Source: JAHIKV01 sp963733145
GTDB taxonomy: Bacteria > Planctomycetota > Planctomycetia > Pirellulales > Thermoguttaceae
DNA length: 64,000 nucleotides
Direction: 5' to 3'
Assembly (NCBI GenBank): GCA_963733145.1
Contig: CAVTCJ010000013.1
Location: 62,001 to 126,000, forward strand
Under the pieces are notes generated by a model, which was given only the letters and a program-made list of their open reading frames with translations, made no database searches and had not been told where the DNA came from. Positions 55,467-64,000 of the stretch are shown here, in pieces (position 1 is the first letter of the stretch; every line of letters starts with the position of its first letter). Made by a program: the position numbers and the translations under genes.

Positions 55467-56501
55467 CTACACGCTAAACCGAATAAACACGATATCGTCA
55501 TCCTTTATGACGTAATCCTTCGGTTCCTGGCGCATGAGGTGCTGGGCCTTGATTTCGCGCTCGCTGCCGACGCGGAGCAGGTCGGCAACGGTCATCACTT
55601 CGGCGCGGATGAAGCCGCGGGCCAGGTCGCTGTGGATGTTGTCGGCCGCTTCGATGGCCGTGCCGCCTTTGGGCAGCAGCCAGGTGCGGACTTCCTTCTC
55701 GCCGGCCGTGAAGAAAATCATCTGGCCGGAAACGTCCAACAGCGTGCGGATCAGATGGTCGCGGTCGGTGGCCACGAGGCCCATCTCCCGCTCGAACTCG
55801 ACGCGGTCCTCCGCGGTCATCTTCGAGAGTTCCACCTCCAGCCCGGCGGGAACAGCCATGATCGGCTGCTCGGGCGTGGAGAGCGCGGTGAACCGCTCCG
55901 GGTCCGCTTCATCGTCGGCCGTGTTGACGATCACCAGCCGCGGCTTTTCGCTGAACAGACGGAACGCGCGGGTCACCTTCTGCTGCTCCTCGGTCATGTG
56001 GGCTTCGCGCAGGGGGCGGCCAGACTCCATCGCCTCGAGCACGATCTTTAGCGTCCCGTGCTCGTGTTCCAATTGCAGATGTTCCGGCCGGGGCAGGGGC
56101 TTTTTCAGCGACTCCTCCACCCGCTCGATGCGGCCCGAGACGATCTCCATGTCGGCCAGCAGGAGGTCCTCGTCGAACGAGCGGATGTCGGCCAGGGTGT
56201 CGCGGCCGTCGAAGGCCGCGGCCACCAGCACCAGGCAGCCGGCCTCGCGGATCATGGCCAGCCGGGCGGCGTTGCCCTCGTGGGTGCGGCTCATACCCGG
56301 CGTATCGACCAATTCCAGCGAAGCCTGGGTGATCTTCTTGGGGTGGAAGATTTCGCAGAGCTGCGCGATGCGGGGATCGGGGATCGCCGCCATCGCGCTC
56401 TGGCCCGTGTGGGCCAGCGCCGGATCGGGCGCCACGCCCGTGAGCCAATGGAACAGCGTGCTTTTGCCGGAGCCTTGATAGCCGACCAGTCCGATTTTCA
56501 T
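55467..56501 (-). CDS. YchF-like GTPase/ATPase (DUF933)
   Basis: A 344-residue P-loop NTPase. The P-loop is GLVGYQGSGKSTLFHWLTG, Walker B-like LELVDTPGMSRTHEG, and the G4 region is VIVNTADDEAD, which lacks the usual NKxD. The C-terminal part (GGTAIEAADNIHSDLARGFI and EVMTVADLL) is the TGS/DUF933 domain typical of YchF-Obg relatives. These proteins bind ribosomes and are linked to stress responses. It is divergent from true YchF, so I leave the symbol empty. Confidence 0.8.
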   Translation of the reverse strand: MKIGLVGYQGSGKSTLFHWLTGVAPDPALAHTGQSAMAAIPDPRIAQLCEIFHPKKITQASLELVDTPGMSRTHEGNAARLAMIREAGCLVLVAAAFDGRDTLADIRSFDEDLLLADMEIVSGRIERVEESLKKPLPRPEHLQLEHEHGTLKIVLEAMESGRPLREAHMTEEQQKVTRAFRLFSEKPRLVIVNTADDEADPERFTALSTPEQPIMAVPAGLEVELSKMTAEDRVEFEREMGLVATDRDHLIRTLLDVSGQMIFFTAGEKEVRTWLLPKGGTAIEAADNIHSDLARGFIRAEVMTVADLLRVGSEREIKAQHLMRQEPKDYVIKDDDIVFIRFSV

Positions 56502-56534
56502 GGTATTATGGTTCCCCGGCCGATGGCCGCGGCA

Positions 56535-58865
56535 TTATATGGTTGGTTTGCGGAACGAGGCGATTTCGCTAATGGCATGTTCTACCCCCTGGGTCTGCAA
56601 ACTGTCCAGGGGCCTGCGGCCGAAACGGACCTGATAAAACGCCTCGACGACCTGGTTCGGCAGGGGCCGCAGCCGTTCGTCTCCGGCGATTGCGGCCAGT
56701 TTTCCACCGGCCGCGGCGGCGAACTCGCGTTGGGTCTGGCCCGGCGTGCGGACGATCCCGCTCCGCGCCAGGAGCGTCTCGAAGCGGCGGTAGAACTCGA
56801 TTTGCGCGGCGCGGCGGCGGGCGCCCGCGACGTGGTTGCCTCGCCAGGCGGCGCGAAGCCGGCGAACCACGCGCCACATCAACCAAACCAGTCCGGCCAG
56901 CATCGCCGCCAATATCAGGCCGAGCAAGGCGAGCAGCGCCCAGCGGACCTCGCGGCCGAGATGGTCCAGGTAGAGGGCGACGGAGACGGAGTTGAAGATC
57001 GACCGCCAGCGGCGCGGATCGGTGATCGCTTTCCAGATTTGCTTGGCGGCCTTGGCGATTGGTTTATAGATGGCGTCCCGCTGGCGCTGGCAGTCCAAAT
57101 CCACCACGTAGTTCGTCCACATCGACTGCAGCCAGTCGGTTCCCTTGCGGATCGGCGAAAACCAACTCTCCTGAGTCTCATTTGCGTCTGCGGGCGTGGG
57201 GTCGAGCCGCAGCCAACCGCCGTACCGCTTCCAATCGCGGCGCCAGTAAGAGTTTCCGTGAATAAATTCGGGTGGGAGTTGTCCGGGCGGAAGGTGCGCC
57301 TCGACCCAGGTGTGGGCGTGCAGTTGGCGGACCTGATAATAGTTGCCGATGTTGTCCCATTGGTCGCACTTGTAGCCGGAGACCATGCGGGCCGGAATGC
57401 CCTGGCTGCGGAGCATAAGTGTCAGGGCGGTGGCGAAGTATTCGCAATGCCCCGCCGGGTGTTTGGTGAGGAAGTCCTCGATCGGATCGAGTTTCGGGTC
57501 GCGCGGTTGACCGGTGAGGCTGTACTTGAACTTGCCCGAGGCGAGTTTCCGCTCGAGGAACCGGGCGCGGCCGAGGGTGTCCTTCTTGGGCAATCCGGAC
57601 TCGGCGATCCATTCCTGGGCCAAGGCCCGGAGGTTGGGCAGGCCCCAGGTCCCCTCGCCGGACGGCATGGCCAGGGCGGCCTCCCGGGTGTCATCGTCCC
57701 TGAAGCACGGCGCGAGCGGCATCTGCACGTCGTGGACGATGGCGGTCGTGCCCAAGGTGTATTCAAACCGCCGGAAACGAAGTGCGTTGTCGCGATAGAG
57801 CCGTTCTTTGGCGCTATCGACGGTGATGTAGCCATTGTCTTTCAGGGCGATATACGGCGCGACGAAGAACAACTCGTCGCGGTCCATCGGGCCGATGATG
57901 ATTTTCTGGCGGACCAACCCGGTTTTGGGCAGATAGCGGGAGCGTTCCAGCGGCTCCGTGCTGATGTCCGAGGAGGCTTGTCCCGCGATCCATTGACCGT
58001 GGCCGTAGTTCATCAACAAAGCGCCCTGCAAATAGACTTCGCCCGTCAGCGGCCGGGAAACGTCCTCGCCCTCTCGAAAAAAGCGGACCTTCATCACTTC
58101 CTCGCGGCTCTCGATGATCCGGCCCATCTCGCCGAGCTTCACCTTGTCGGTGAAGCCGACCAAGGTTTGCGGATTGGAGACGGGGCCGCGCCAGGCGACC
58201 TGTCCGAACCGAGGCAGTGCGAAGAACATCACCACGGTCAGAGCGAGCGTGTAGAACCCCATTCGTCCCAGGCGTCGGAAGAGATCGGCGCCGACGCCCG
58301 AGAGTCCTCCGCCGGGGAGGCTGATGAAATCGCTCACGGGGCGTTCCGCTTCCGTCTCCCGCCCCAGGTATCCTGCCCCGTCGGTCGCCGGCCGATGATG
58401 TTCCCACTGGCGGTGCATCGACAACAGCGTCATCGTGGAGAAACCCAACAGCATGTAGACCGCCAGGACAACGCCGAACATCAGGCCCTGGCTGTAAAGG
58501 GTGGCCAGCACCACCTCCAGCAAGCTGAGCATCACCAGCAGCCAGTAGGTCCGCTCGTTCTTTTTCTGGAAGAAAAGAATGATTTGCAGGCAAATCAGCA
58601 GCCGGACGAACCCGAGGGCCTGCAATTCGGTTCCCAGCGGAAAGAAATCGTGCAGCGAATACGCCGCCGCCAACAGCATCAACACGTTCGAGGTCCAGCG
58701 GCCGAGGCTGAAGCGTCCGCTCACGTCGGTCAGCCAGACGGAGGTCGCGGCGACGGCAATCACCAGCAAGGGCGGGCCGACGCTCCGCTGGCCCATGCCC
58801 AGCAGCAGCGCCCCCAGGGCCGCCAGCGTCGCCATGTTGATTTGCAGCAAGCGCTCGAGGTGCAT
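56535..58865 (-). CDS. TgpA-like membrane transglutaminase (DUF3488, DUF4129)
   Basis: A 776-residue protein. The N-terminal third has five or six membrane segments (DUF3488; VIAVAATSVWLTDVSGRF is near the start). The periplasmic transglutaminase core has PAGHCEYFATALTLML with the catalytic Cys near residue 472, HAHTWVEAHLPPG with the His near 516 and WLRLDPTPADA with the Asp near 554. A final membrane segment (LLGLILAAMLAGLVWLMW) and a DUF4129-like tail follow. It is normally co-encoded with a DUF58 protein and a MoxR ATPase; the DUF58 gene is upstream, and MoxR is not seen. Confidence 0.88.
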   Translation of the reverse strand: MHLERLLQINMATLAALGALLLGMGQRSVGPPLLVIAVAATSVWLTDVSGRFSLGRWTSNVLMLLAAAYSLHDFFPLGTELQALGFVRLLICLQIILFFQKKNERTYWLLVMLSLLEVVLATLYSQGLMFGVVLAVYMLLGFSTMTLLSMHRQWEHHRPATDGAGYLGRETEAERPVSDFISLPGGGLSGVGADLFRRLGRMGFYTLALTVVMFFALPRFGQVAWRGPVSNPQTLVGFTDKVKLGEMGRIIESREEVMKVRFFREGEDVSRPLTGEVYLQGALLMNYGHGQWIAGQASSDISTEPLERSRYLPKTGLVRQKIIIGPMDRDELFFVAPYIALKDNGYITVDSAKERLYRDNALRFRRFEYTLGTTAIVHDVQMPLAPCFRDDDTREAALAMPSGEGTWGLPNLRALAQEWIAESGLPKKDTLGRARFLERKLASGKFKYSLTGQPRDPKLDPIEDFLTKHPAGHCEYFATALTLMLRSQGIPARMVSGYKCDQWDNIGNYYQVRQLHAHTWVEAHLPPGQLPPEFIHGNSYWRRDWKRYGGWLRLDPTPADANETQESWFSPIRKGTDWLQSMWTNYVVDLDCQRQRDAIYKPIAKAAKQIWKAITDPRRWRSIFNSVSVALYLDHLGREVRWALLALLGLILAAMLAGLVWLMWRVVRRLRAAWRGNHVAGARRRAAQIEFYRRFETLLARSGIVRTPGQTQREFAAAAGGKLAAIAGDERLRPLPNQVVEAFYQVRFGRRPLDSLQTQGVEHAISEIASFRKPTI

Positions 58866-58967
58866 GGGAAAGTGAGGTCCGAGGTCAGGGGTCAGGGGTC
58901 AGAGGTCAGAGGTCAGAGGTCGGTTGTTTAGCCGCCGCGTCCACGCGACGCGGCGCCGACGTTCGCG

Positions 58968-60153
58968 TCATTCCAGTTGAAAAATTTCCGCCAATTCTTT
59001 GCTCGATACGTCCAGGCAACGAATCCGCTGCGTGCGTTCGCGGAGCAGGGGGTCGGACCACGACCAGGCCGACCACGAGGGATCGGACGGATCGAACGGC
59101 CGAGTGCCGATCAGCACGACCTCCGTTTCAGCGGCGATCCGGTGCAGCACGTGCGCCAACAGCGTCGGTAGGACGTCCTCCGCAGGCGGTTCAACCAGCG
59201 CCAGGCGCTCCATCGAATTCTGCAAAATGGCGGGGGAAGCGGCGCCGCCGACGCACGCCGGCTCGGGGTCCGCCAGCCCCAGGTACACGTTGCTCCCGCC
59301 TTGCCGGCAGAGATCGGCCAGCACCGTGGCGGCGAAACTGACCGCCAACTCGATGGTTTCGAGGTCTTCGGCCGCCGGTCGCTGGGGCCGCCAAAGGTCC
59401 AGCACGACGGCCACGTCGCGGCTCCGCGGCCGCTCGAACTGGCGGACGGTCAACGCGCCCCGCCGCGCGGAGCTGCGCCAATGGATCAGCCGCTTACCGT
59501 CGCCGGCGCGCCATTGCCGCACGCCGTAGAAGTCGCCTTCGACGCCCGGCCGGTTGCGGCGGCGGTCGGCGCCGGCGAAGGCCTCCATCCGCCGCGCGTT
59601 CCACCCTCCGGCGAGCCGGCCCAACCGCGGCAACACGATCAGCGTCTCCGGCCGGCCCACGATGAGCGTGCGGGAAAACAGCCCGAAAGGGAACCGCGTC
59701 GAGAGCCGCACCGGTCCGAAGCGATAGCGGCCGCGGCGCTCCAGCCGGCCGCGATAGCCTCCCTTGCTCGCCTGTCCCGCGCGGACGTATGGAAACAACA
59801 CGCTGGGGCGGGAGAGAACGGAGCCGGCGGCCGCGGCCGGCTTCGGCCTCGCGTTGGATTTGCTCTTCGGCCACGATGGCCCAACTGCCCAGCCGCCGCC
59901 GCGTGTTGGTCAGGACCAGGTTGACCGCCAGCGGATCGCCCGCCCCGACGCGGAGCGGCAACTGGCGTTCGATTTTCAGACCGCGGAGCGCGACGCCGAC
60001 CGCCCGCCAATTCAGCAGCACCGGTCCGAGCAACATGCCGGCCAGGATCAGCAGCAGGTTGACGTCTTTGAGCATCGCCCCGCCGAGGACCAGCGCCACG
60101 ATCACCAGGTAGTACCAACCCTCGCGGCAGACGGTGGTTTGACGGCGGAACAT
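58968..60153 (-). pseudogene. DUF58 membrane-anchored protein, frameshifted
   Basis: DUF58 proteins pair with MoxR ATPases and transglutaminase-like proteins. The first frame has two N-terminal membrane segments (LVIVALVLGGAML and LLLILAGMLLGPVLL) and a beta-rich region to VAEEQIQREA. A second frame, taking over near 59840, continues RPKPAAAAGSVLSRPSVLFP, FSRTLIVGRPETLIVLPRLG and the signature DFYGVRQWRAGDGKRLIHWR. The join needs a one-base change in a GC-rich tract. The C-terminal vWA-like part (DVAVVLDLWRPQ) is intact. Confidence 0.75.
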
Positions 60154-60158
60154 AAGGT

Positions 60159-60443
60159 CTACACTGAGGAAGGTCGTCTTTTTAGCAAGCGATTCCGAAT
60201 CTCCTCTCGGTCCCGGTTCGCTTCCAGTGTATTTCGGAGCAAGTCGCTCTGCTGTTCCCCTTCTTCCAGATACGCCTCCACCTCGTCACGATGGCGGAGA
60301 TAATAGTTAATTGCGGCATAGATGTCCGACAGCGGCACGGTGGGTTACTGCTGAGCGATTTCCTCCGCAGCGGCGCCCTGCTGAAACGCGATCACAATTG
60401 TATCCAGGGATACCCGCCACTAGCCGCTTACGTAGATCGCCAT
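60159..60443 (-). pseudogene. DUF433 family protein with two in-frame stops
   Basis: On the minus strand a clear DUF433 protein is readable, MAIYVSG, stop, WRVSLDTIVIAFQQGAAAEE, IAQQ, stop, PTVPLSDIYAAINYYLRHRD and EVEAYLEEGEQQSD. The second stop, TAA at 60345-60347, falls where the family has tyrosine (QQYP), so one base change from TAC or TAT explains it. The first is a TAG near 60423. DUF433 proteins are small winged-helix proteins, often the antitoxin partner of a PIN-like toxin. No such partner was seen. The end overlaps the DUF58 region by spacing only, eight bases before its start. Confidence 0.75.
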
Positions 60444-60530
60444 TATCCCTTTAACAGCATCCCCAGTCAAGGGGGCATGCAGAAAAGGAAGAAGGTGTCA
60501 GGAACCGTTTTGTGCTGATTCTTTGCGGAA

Positions 60531-60674
60531 AAAAAGGGGGACGGAAAACGGGACAGGTCCGATTAAGTGAAGATAGGAAAAGTGGCTGACGACTCATGTT
60601 CACAATATCGGAACGGTCCCGTTTTTGTTTCACCTGCCCTCACCCACTGCCCCTCTCCCAAAGGGAGAGGGGAG
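60531..60674. repeat. Mixed repeats upstream of the RNase E/G gene end
   Basis: A diverged family C unit (AACGGGACAGGTCCGATT and AACGGTCCCGTTTTTG) is followed by CCCCTCTCCCAAAGGGAGAGG. Bases 60444-60530 hold AGGTGTCAGGAACCGTTTT, a further short repeat-like stretch. I see no gene between 60444 and 60708. Confidence 0.65.
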
Positions 60675-60708
60675 TTGCGTTGACGGCCGCTTATATTGAT
60701 GAGATGCG

Positions 60709-62337
60709 TTACGGAAACTTCACCTGCCGGTCTTCGGCGTCGCGGCAGTCGAAGACCAGATGCTCGGGAGCGGCGGTCTCGACGCCGGTGACGACGATCG
60801 ACATCTTGCCTTCTTCCTCCAGCCGGGCCAGCTCGTGCCGCTTGCGGTTGTTGAGGTAATCGGCCACGTCCTCGGCCACCGTGACGGCGACCTGTTTGAT
60901 GGCCGGGCGTTGGCCGGCGAGGATCAACATGCGGACCACGTCGATGGCCATGCTTTCGGCGGTTTTCACCACGCCCACCCCGTTGCAGCCCGAACACTCG
61001 CGATAGGCGCTCCGCTTGGGGTTGGTGCGGATGCGTTGCCGGGTCATCTCGATCAGTCCGAAGGGGCTGGTGCGGAGGATTTTAGTGCGGGCCCGATCGC
61101 GGCGCATGGCGTCGCGGAGCGCCCGTTCGACGTTGCGGCGGTGTCTTTCCTTGCGGAGGTCGATGAAGTCGTTGACGATCACTCCGCCCAGGTCGCGGAG
61201 GCGGAGTTGCCGGGCGATCTCCTTGGCCGCCTGGATGTTCAACTGGTAGGCGGTTTCCTCGGCCGAGTCCTCGGCGCGGAAGCTGCCGCTGTTAACGTCG
61301 ATGGCCACGAGGGCCTCGGTCTGGTCGATGACGATCGACCCGCCCGCGCGGAGCGGCACGCGGCGGCGGTGGATTTTGGCGATCTCCTCGTCGAGGTTGT
61401 ACTTGCAGAAGAGCGGTTCCTTGCCCTCGTAGAATTGCAGGCGATGGACGTAGCGGGGCATCACCAGTTGCAGGAACTCTTTGGCCCGCTCGTAGGCTTT
61501 CTCCTCGTCGATGAAAATGGTGTTCACGTCCCCGGTGAAGATGTCCCGGATGGTGCGGATAATCATGTCGCTCTCTTCGTAGATGCCGACCGGGGCGGGG
61601 AGCCGCTTGATCCGCCGGGCGATCACCTTCCACAGGCGGAGCAGGTAGGCCATGTCGCGCGACAGCTCGCGGCGGGTGCGGTCGCTGCCGGCGGTGCGGA
61701 CGATAAAGCCCACGCCCTTCGGCGGGTTCAGCTCGAGCATGATGTCGCGCAGCCGGCGGCGGGTGGCTTCGTCCTCGATCTTCCGCGAGACGCCGATCCG
61801 TCCCAGGGCGGGCATCAGGACCAGGTAGCGGCCGGGGATGCTGATGTAGGTGGACAGGGTCGGTCCCTTCGCGCCGATCCCCTCCTTGATGACCTGCACG
61901 AGCACTTCGTCGCCGCGGCGGAGGATTTCCTGGATGGGCGGCTTGAAGCGGGGCCGGGCGCTGTAGCGGTTGTTGCGCGGCCGTTGCGGGGGCTGATCCT
62001 CCACGCCCTCGTCGAACTCATCGCCCACGGCCGATTCGGCGTTGCGGCGCGGCGGGCGGCGGGGGCCAAGGGCCTTCTCCGGGTCGATGCCTCCCTGCCG
62101 GAAATACTGCGGCTCGATGTCGCTGACGTGCAGGAAGCCGTTCCGGCCGACGCCGAAATCGACGAAGGCCGCCTGGATGCTGGGCTCCAGGTTGACGACG
62201 ACCCCTTTGTAGATGTTTCCGACGTAATTGTCTTGTCCGGCGCGCTCGACGTACAGCTCTTCCAGAACTCCGTCCTCAACGATCGCGATGCGGCATTCCT
62301 CCGGTTGCGCAACGTTGATCAACATTTCCTGTTTCAT
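60709..62337 (-). CDS. Ribonuclease E/G family endoribonuclease
   Basis: A 542-residue RNase E/G catalytic protein that cuts single-stranded RNA in rRNA maturation and mRNA decay. The S1 part has NYVGNIYKGVVVNLEPSIQA and AFVDFGVGRNGFLHVSDI. The catalytic DNase I-like part has IVIDQTEALVAIDVNSGSFR (first metal Asp) and GGVIVNDFIDLRKERHRRNV (second). The zinc link is CSGCNGVGVV. An acidic, arginine- and proline-rich insert (RRPPRRNAESAVGDEFDEGV) splits the S1 domain, and the long scaffold tail of E. coli RNase E is absent. ATG 62337 (MKQEMLINVAQPEECRIAIV) is the family start. Confidence 0.93.
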   Translation of the reverse strand: MKQEMLINVAQPEECRIAIVEDGVLEELYVERAGQDNYVGNIYKGVVVNLEPSIQAAFVDFGVGRNGFLHVSDIEPQYFRQGGIDPEKALGPRRPPRRNAESAVGDEFDEGVEDQPPQRPRNNRYSARPRFKPPIQEILRRGDEVLVQVIKEGIGAKGPTLSTYISIPGRYLVLMPALGRIGVSRKIEDEATRRRLRDIMLELNPPKGVGFIVRTAGSDRTRRELSRDMAYLLRLWKVIARRIKRLPAPVGIYEESDMIIRTIRDIFTGDVNTIFIDEEKAYERAKEFLQLVMPRYVHRLQFYEGKEPLFCKYNLDEEIAKIHRRRVPLRAGGSIVIDQTEALVAIDVNSGSFRAEDSAEETAYQLNIQAAKEIARQLRLRDLGGVIVNDFIDLRKERHRRNVERALRDAMRRDRARTKILRTSPFGLIEMTRQRIRTNPKRSAYRECSGCNGVGVVKTAESMAIDVVRMLILAGQRPAIKQVAVTVAEDVADYLNNRKRHELARLEEEGKMSIVVTGVETAAPEHLVFDCRDAEDRQVKFP

Positions 62338-62406
62338 GTTCTCGCTTTCTAGTTCGGCAATACCGGCGAGCAAGCATTCGTGCGGCGCGGAGCGAGGGCA
62401 GGCGGT

Positions 62407-63039
62407 TCATGCTTGGACCTCCACTGCGGTGCGGCGGAGTCGGGCGCCTTGCCGTTCGAGATCGGCCAGGTCCAAGGCGGCCAGCACGTCGCGCGGTCCG
62501 GCGCTGCCGCCGCACCGGGGAACGTCCAGCCGCATTGCCAGCCGATCGCTCGACAAAGCCAACTCCAAGACCAGCGGCCGCAGGTCGATCGAGGCCCGCC
62601 GTTTTGGGCGGACTATCGGCCAGGAGGAAGCGGACAACAGCCGCTCGATGCGCTCGGGGAGTCCGGCCGGCGGCGGTGAGGGGAGCGAGACTTCGTAACG
62701 GAAGCTGAGGGCGCGGGCTTTGGGCCCGCCCTCCGGCAGAACTTCGGCCGCGCGAAACTCCAGCCCCGGCGGGGCGTGCGGCGCTATGCGCCGCAGCAGC
62801 TCTTCAGCGGCGGTCGATTCGGCCAGTTCCACTTCCATCACTTCGTCCAGTCCCTCGATTCCGACGGCCAGGGCGGCGGGGAAGGTCATCCGAGGCTTCG
62901 GATGAAACCCCTCGCTGAAACTCAGCGTCAGCCCGGCGCGGCGGAAAATCCGCTCGAAACACCGCATCAGATCGCGGTGTCCGATCAGCCGCAGGTCTCC
63001 CTGCTTGGTAAAACGAATGCGTACTCGTAATCGAACCAT
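62407..63039 (-). CDS. DUF2344 (TIGR03936) radical SAM-linked protein
   Basis: A 210-residue protein of the DUF2344 family: MVRLRVRIRFTKQGDLRLIG, HRDLMRCFERIFRRAGLTLS, FSEGFHPKPRMTFPAALAVG and VEGLDEVMEVEL-like IEGLDEVMEVELAESTAAEE. The family usually sits next to or is fused with a radical SAM protein of the TIGR03960 type, and next to RNase E/G, as here. It may act in ribosome or tRNA maturation, but this is not proven. The radical SAM gene is not in the window. The ATG at 63039 is the family start. Confidence 0.85.
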   Translation of the reverse strand: MVRLRVRIRFTKQGDLRLIGHRDLMRCFERIFRRAGLTLSFSEGFHPKPRMTFPAALAVGIEGLDEVMEVELAESTAAEELLRRIAPHAPPGLEFRAAEVLPEGGPKARALSFRYEVSLPSPPPAGLPERIERLLSASSWPIVRPKRRASIDLRPLVLELALSSDRLAMRLDVPRCGGSAGPRDVLAALDLADLERQGARLRRTAVEVQA

Positions 63040-63138
63040 TTGTTCGACTTTCCCCGCCACTGCCGTTGCCGGCGGGGAACCCTAAAATAAAAACGGTTGT
63101 AAGCTTGTTTATACGGTAATAGTGGCGGACTGTCCGCC

Positions 63139-63204
63139 GTTTAGCGGCCGCCGGCACGGCGGCCCTCGTTCCGCCGCAGGCCGCCGTGCCGGCGGCCGCT
63201 AAAC
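63139..63204. repeat. Family A inverted repeat, copy 5
   Basis: GTTTAGC and GCTAAAC ends; inside is one long hairpin GGCCGCCGGCACGGCGGCC with GGCCGCCGTGCCGGCGGCC. It lies two bases after the ptsI stop codon on the minus strand. Confidence 0.9.
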
Positions 63205-63206
63205 TT

Positions 63207-64000
63207 CTACTCCGAAACTTCGTCGATGAATTTCTTCACTTCTTCCTTCAAGTAATTTTTCACGTCGCGGGCGTTTTCCATGGTCATCACCCGCTCTGCC
63301 ACGGCGCGGCATTCGGGGATGGTGACGCGGCGGCAGAGGTTTTTCACCTCGGGGATGGCGCTGGGCGTGACGCTGAACTTCCGCAGCCCCAGCCCCAGCA
63401 AGAGCATCGTGTACAAGGGGCTGCCGCTCATTTGCCCGCACATGCTGATCGGCAACTGTTTCCGGTCGGCGGCCGCGATTGACATGGCGACCAGTTTCAG
63501 CACCGCCGGATCGACGGGGTTGTACAGTCCCACCACGTCCTTGTTGGTGCGGTCCACGGCCAGCGTGTATTGGATCAGGTCGTTGGTGCCGATGCTGAGG
63601 AAATCGACCTCCTCGACGAAGCGGTCGGCCATCATGGCGGCGGCGGGAGTTTCCACCATCATCCCCACCGGCATGTTCCGGTTGAAGGGGAGGTTGTGTT
63701 CCTGGAGGTCTTCCATCACGTCGGCCAGCACCATTTTCGCCTGCCGGAACTCGAGCAGGGTGGAGACCAGGGGGAACATGACATGCACGTTTCCCAGCAC
63801 GGATGCCCGCAAAATCGCCCGCAACTGCGTGCGGAAGACCGGCAGGTTGCGCAGCGCCAGCCGAATGCTGCGCAGACCCAGGCAGGGATTGCGGTTGTCT
63901 TCCGGGCAAGGCACGTTGGGCATCTTGTCGGCCCCGAGGTCGAAGGTCCGAATGACCACCGGCTTTTTGCCCATCGCCTGCACCACGCGGGAATAGGCCT
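63207..64000 (-). CDS. ptsI: Phosphoenolpyruvate-protein phosphotransferase (EI), C-terminal part (cut by window edge)
   Basis: EI takes phosphate from PEP and passes it to HPr in the sugar phosphotransferase system. The C-terminal PEP-binding TIM barrel is visible: VIRTFDLGADKM, NPCLGLRSIRLALRN, GMMVETPAAAMMAD, VDFLSIGTNDLIQYTLAVDR and the catalytic Cys in ISMCGQMSGSP. The N-terminal phospho-His domain lies outside the window. About 264 residues are visible. The stop at 63207 is next to a family A repeat. Confidence 0.93.
   Translation of the reverse strand, partial: AYSRVVQAMGKKPVVIRTFDLGADKMPNVPCPEDNRNPCLGLRSIRLALRNLPVFRTQLRAILRASVLGNVHVMFPLVSTLLEFRQAKMVLADVMEDLQEHNLPFNRNMPVGMMVETPAAAMMADRFVEEVDFLSIGTNDLIQYTLAVDRTNKDVVGLYNPVDPAVLKLVAMSIAAADRKQLPISMCGQMSGSPLYTMLLLGLGLRKFSVTPSAIPEVKNLCRRVTIPECRAVAERVMTMENARDVKNYLKEEVKKFIDEVSE

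Noticed and set aside
10951..60443. Programmed frameshifting shared by the broken genes
   Set aside because: The junctions have no common slippery sequence or downstream structure. Decay or sequence error is simpler.

Overview
This 64 kb window is high-GC bacterial DNA that most resembles the Planctomycetota, order Pirellulales or a relative. The evidence is a DUF1559 pilin-like secreted protein, a DUF2344 protein next to an RNase E/G gene, a large secreted prenyltransferase-fold protein, long planctomycete-style versions of ribosomal proteins such as L17, and several families of dispersed inverted repeats of the kind that translate as VGQAKRSPT or GAGVSPA. The assignment rests on protein and repeat character, not on a 16S gene. 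No tRNA, rRNA or CRISPR array was seen.

Layout. 0-6.5 kb: end of hpt, a ComEA-like protein, nadC, two glycosyltransferases, a small lipoprotein, a DUF1559 protein and a YqeG-type phosphatase. 6.7-13 kb: a cell-envelope glycan cluster on the plus strand, with a broken membrane glycosyltransferase, a DprE1-like oxidase, its SDR partner (DprE2-like), a UbiA-type phosphoribosyltransferase and an AglD-like membrane protein. Together these suggest synthesis of polyprenyl-phospho-arabinose or a related lipid-linked pentose. 13-18 kb (minus): a zinc-ribbon coiled-coil protein, rpoD and dnaG; dnaG is split before its helicase-binding domain. 18-21.5 kb: a poorly recognisable island of small membrane proteins and gene remnants. 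21.5-26 kb: a methyltransferase, a broken acetyltransferase, a secreted prenyltransferase-fold protein, an RHH/RelE toxin-antitoxin pair and a metallopeptidase-like protein. 26-44 kb (minus): the S10-spc-alpha ribosomal supercluster from rpsJ to rplQ with secY, adk, map and rpoA. rpmD and infA are missing from their usual places, and a small membrane gene is inserted. 44-52 kb: a DUF4160/DUF2442 pair, hypE-hypD-hypC-hypF-hypB-hypA and a PII gene. 52-64 kb: a NagB-LmbE fusion, a SUKH protein, a YchF-like GTPase, a TgpA-like transglutaminase with a DUF58 partner, RNase E/G, a DUF2344 protein and the end of ptsI.

The most striking feature is repeat content. At least ten short repeat families occupy almost every intergenic spacer. 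This includes the spacers inside the ribosomal operon, where arrays of short words (for example cagttgtcagttatcagt) face their reverse complement, so that each spacer could fold into a hairpin. Some families also lie inside genes: in frame in nadC, the dprE2-like gene and hypE, and disruptively in nagB, hypF and the membrane glycosyltransferase gene. One family looks like a small non-autonomous element with long terminal inverted repeats.

At least ten genes carry apparent frameshifts or stops: ubiA, hypD, hypF, nagB, dnaG, the DUF58 gene, a GNAT gene, a DUF2442 gene, a membrane gene at 20-21 kb and a DUF433 gene. The ribosomal operon has none. These breaks could be real decay or assembly errors, and only read-level data can decide.
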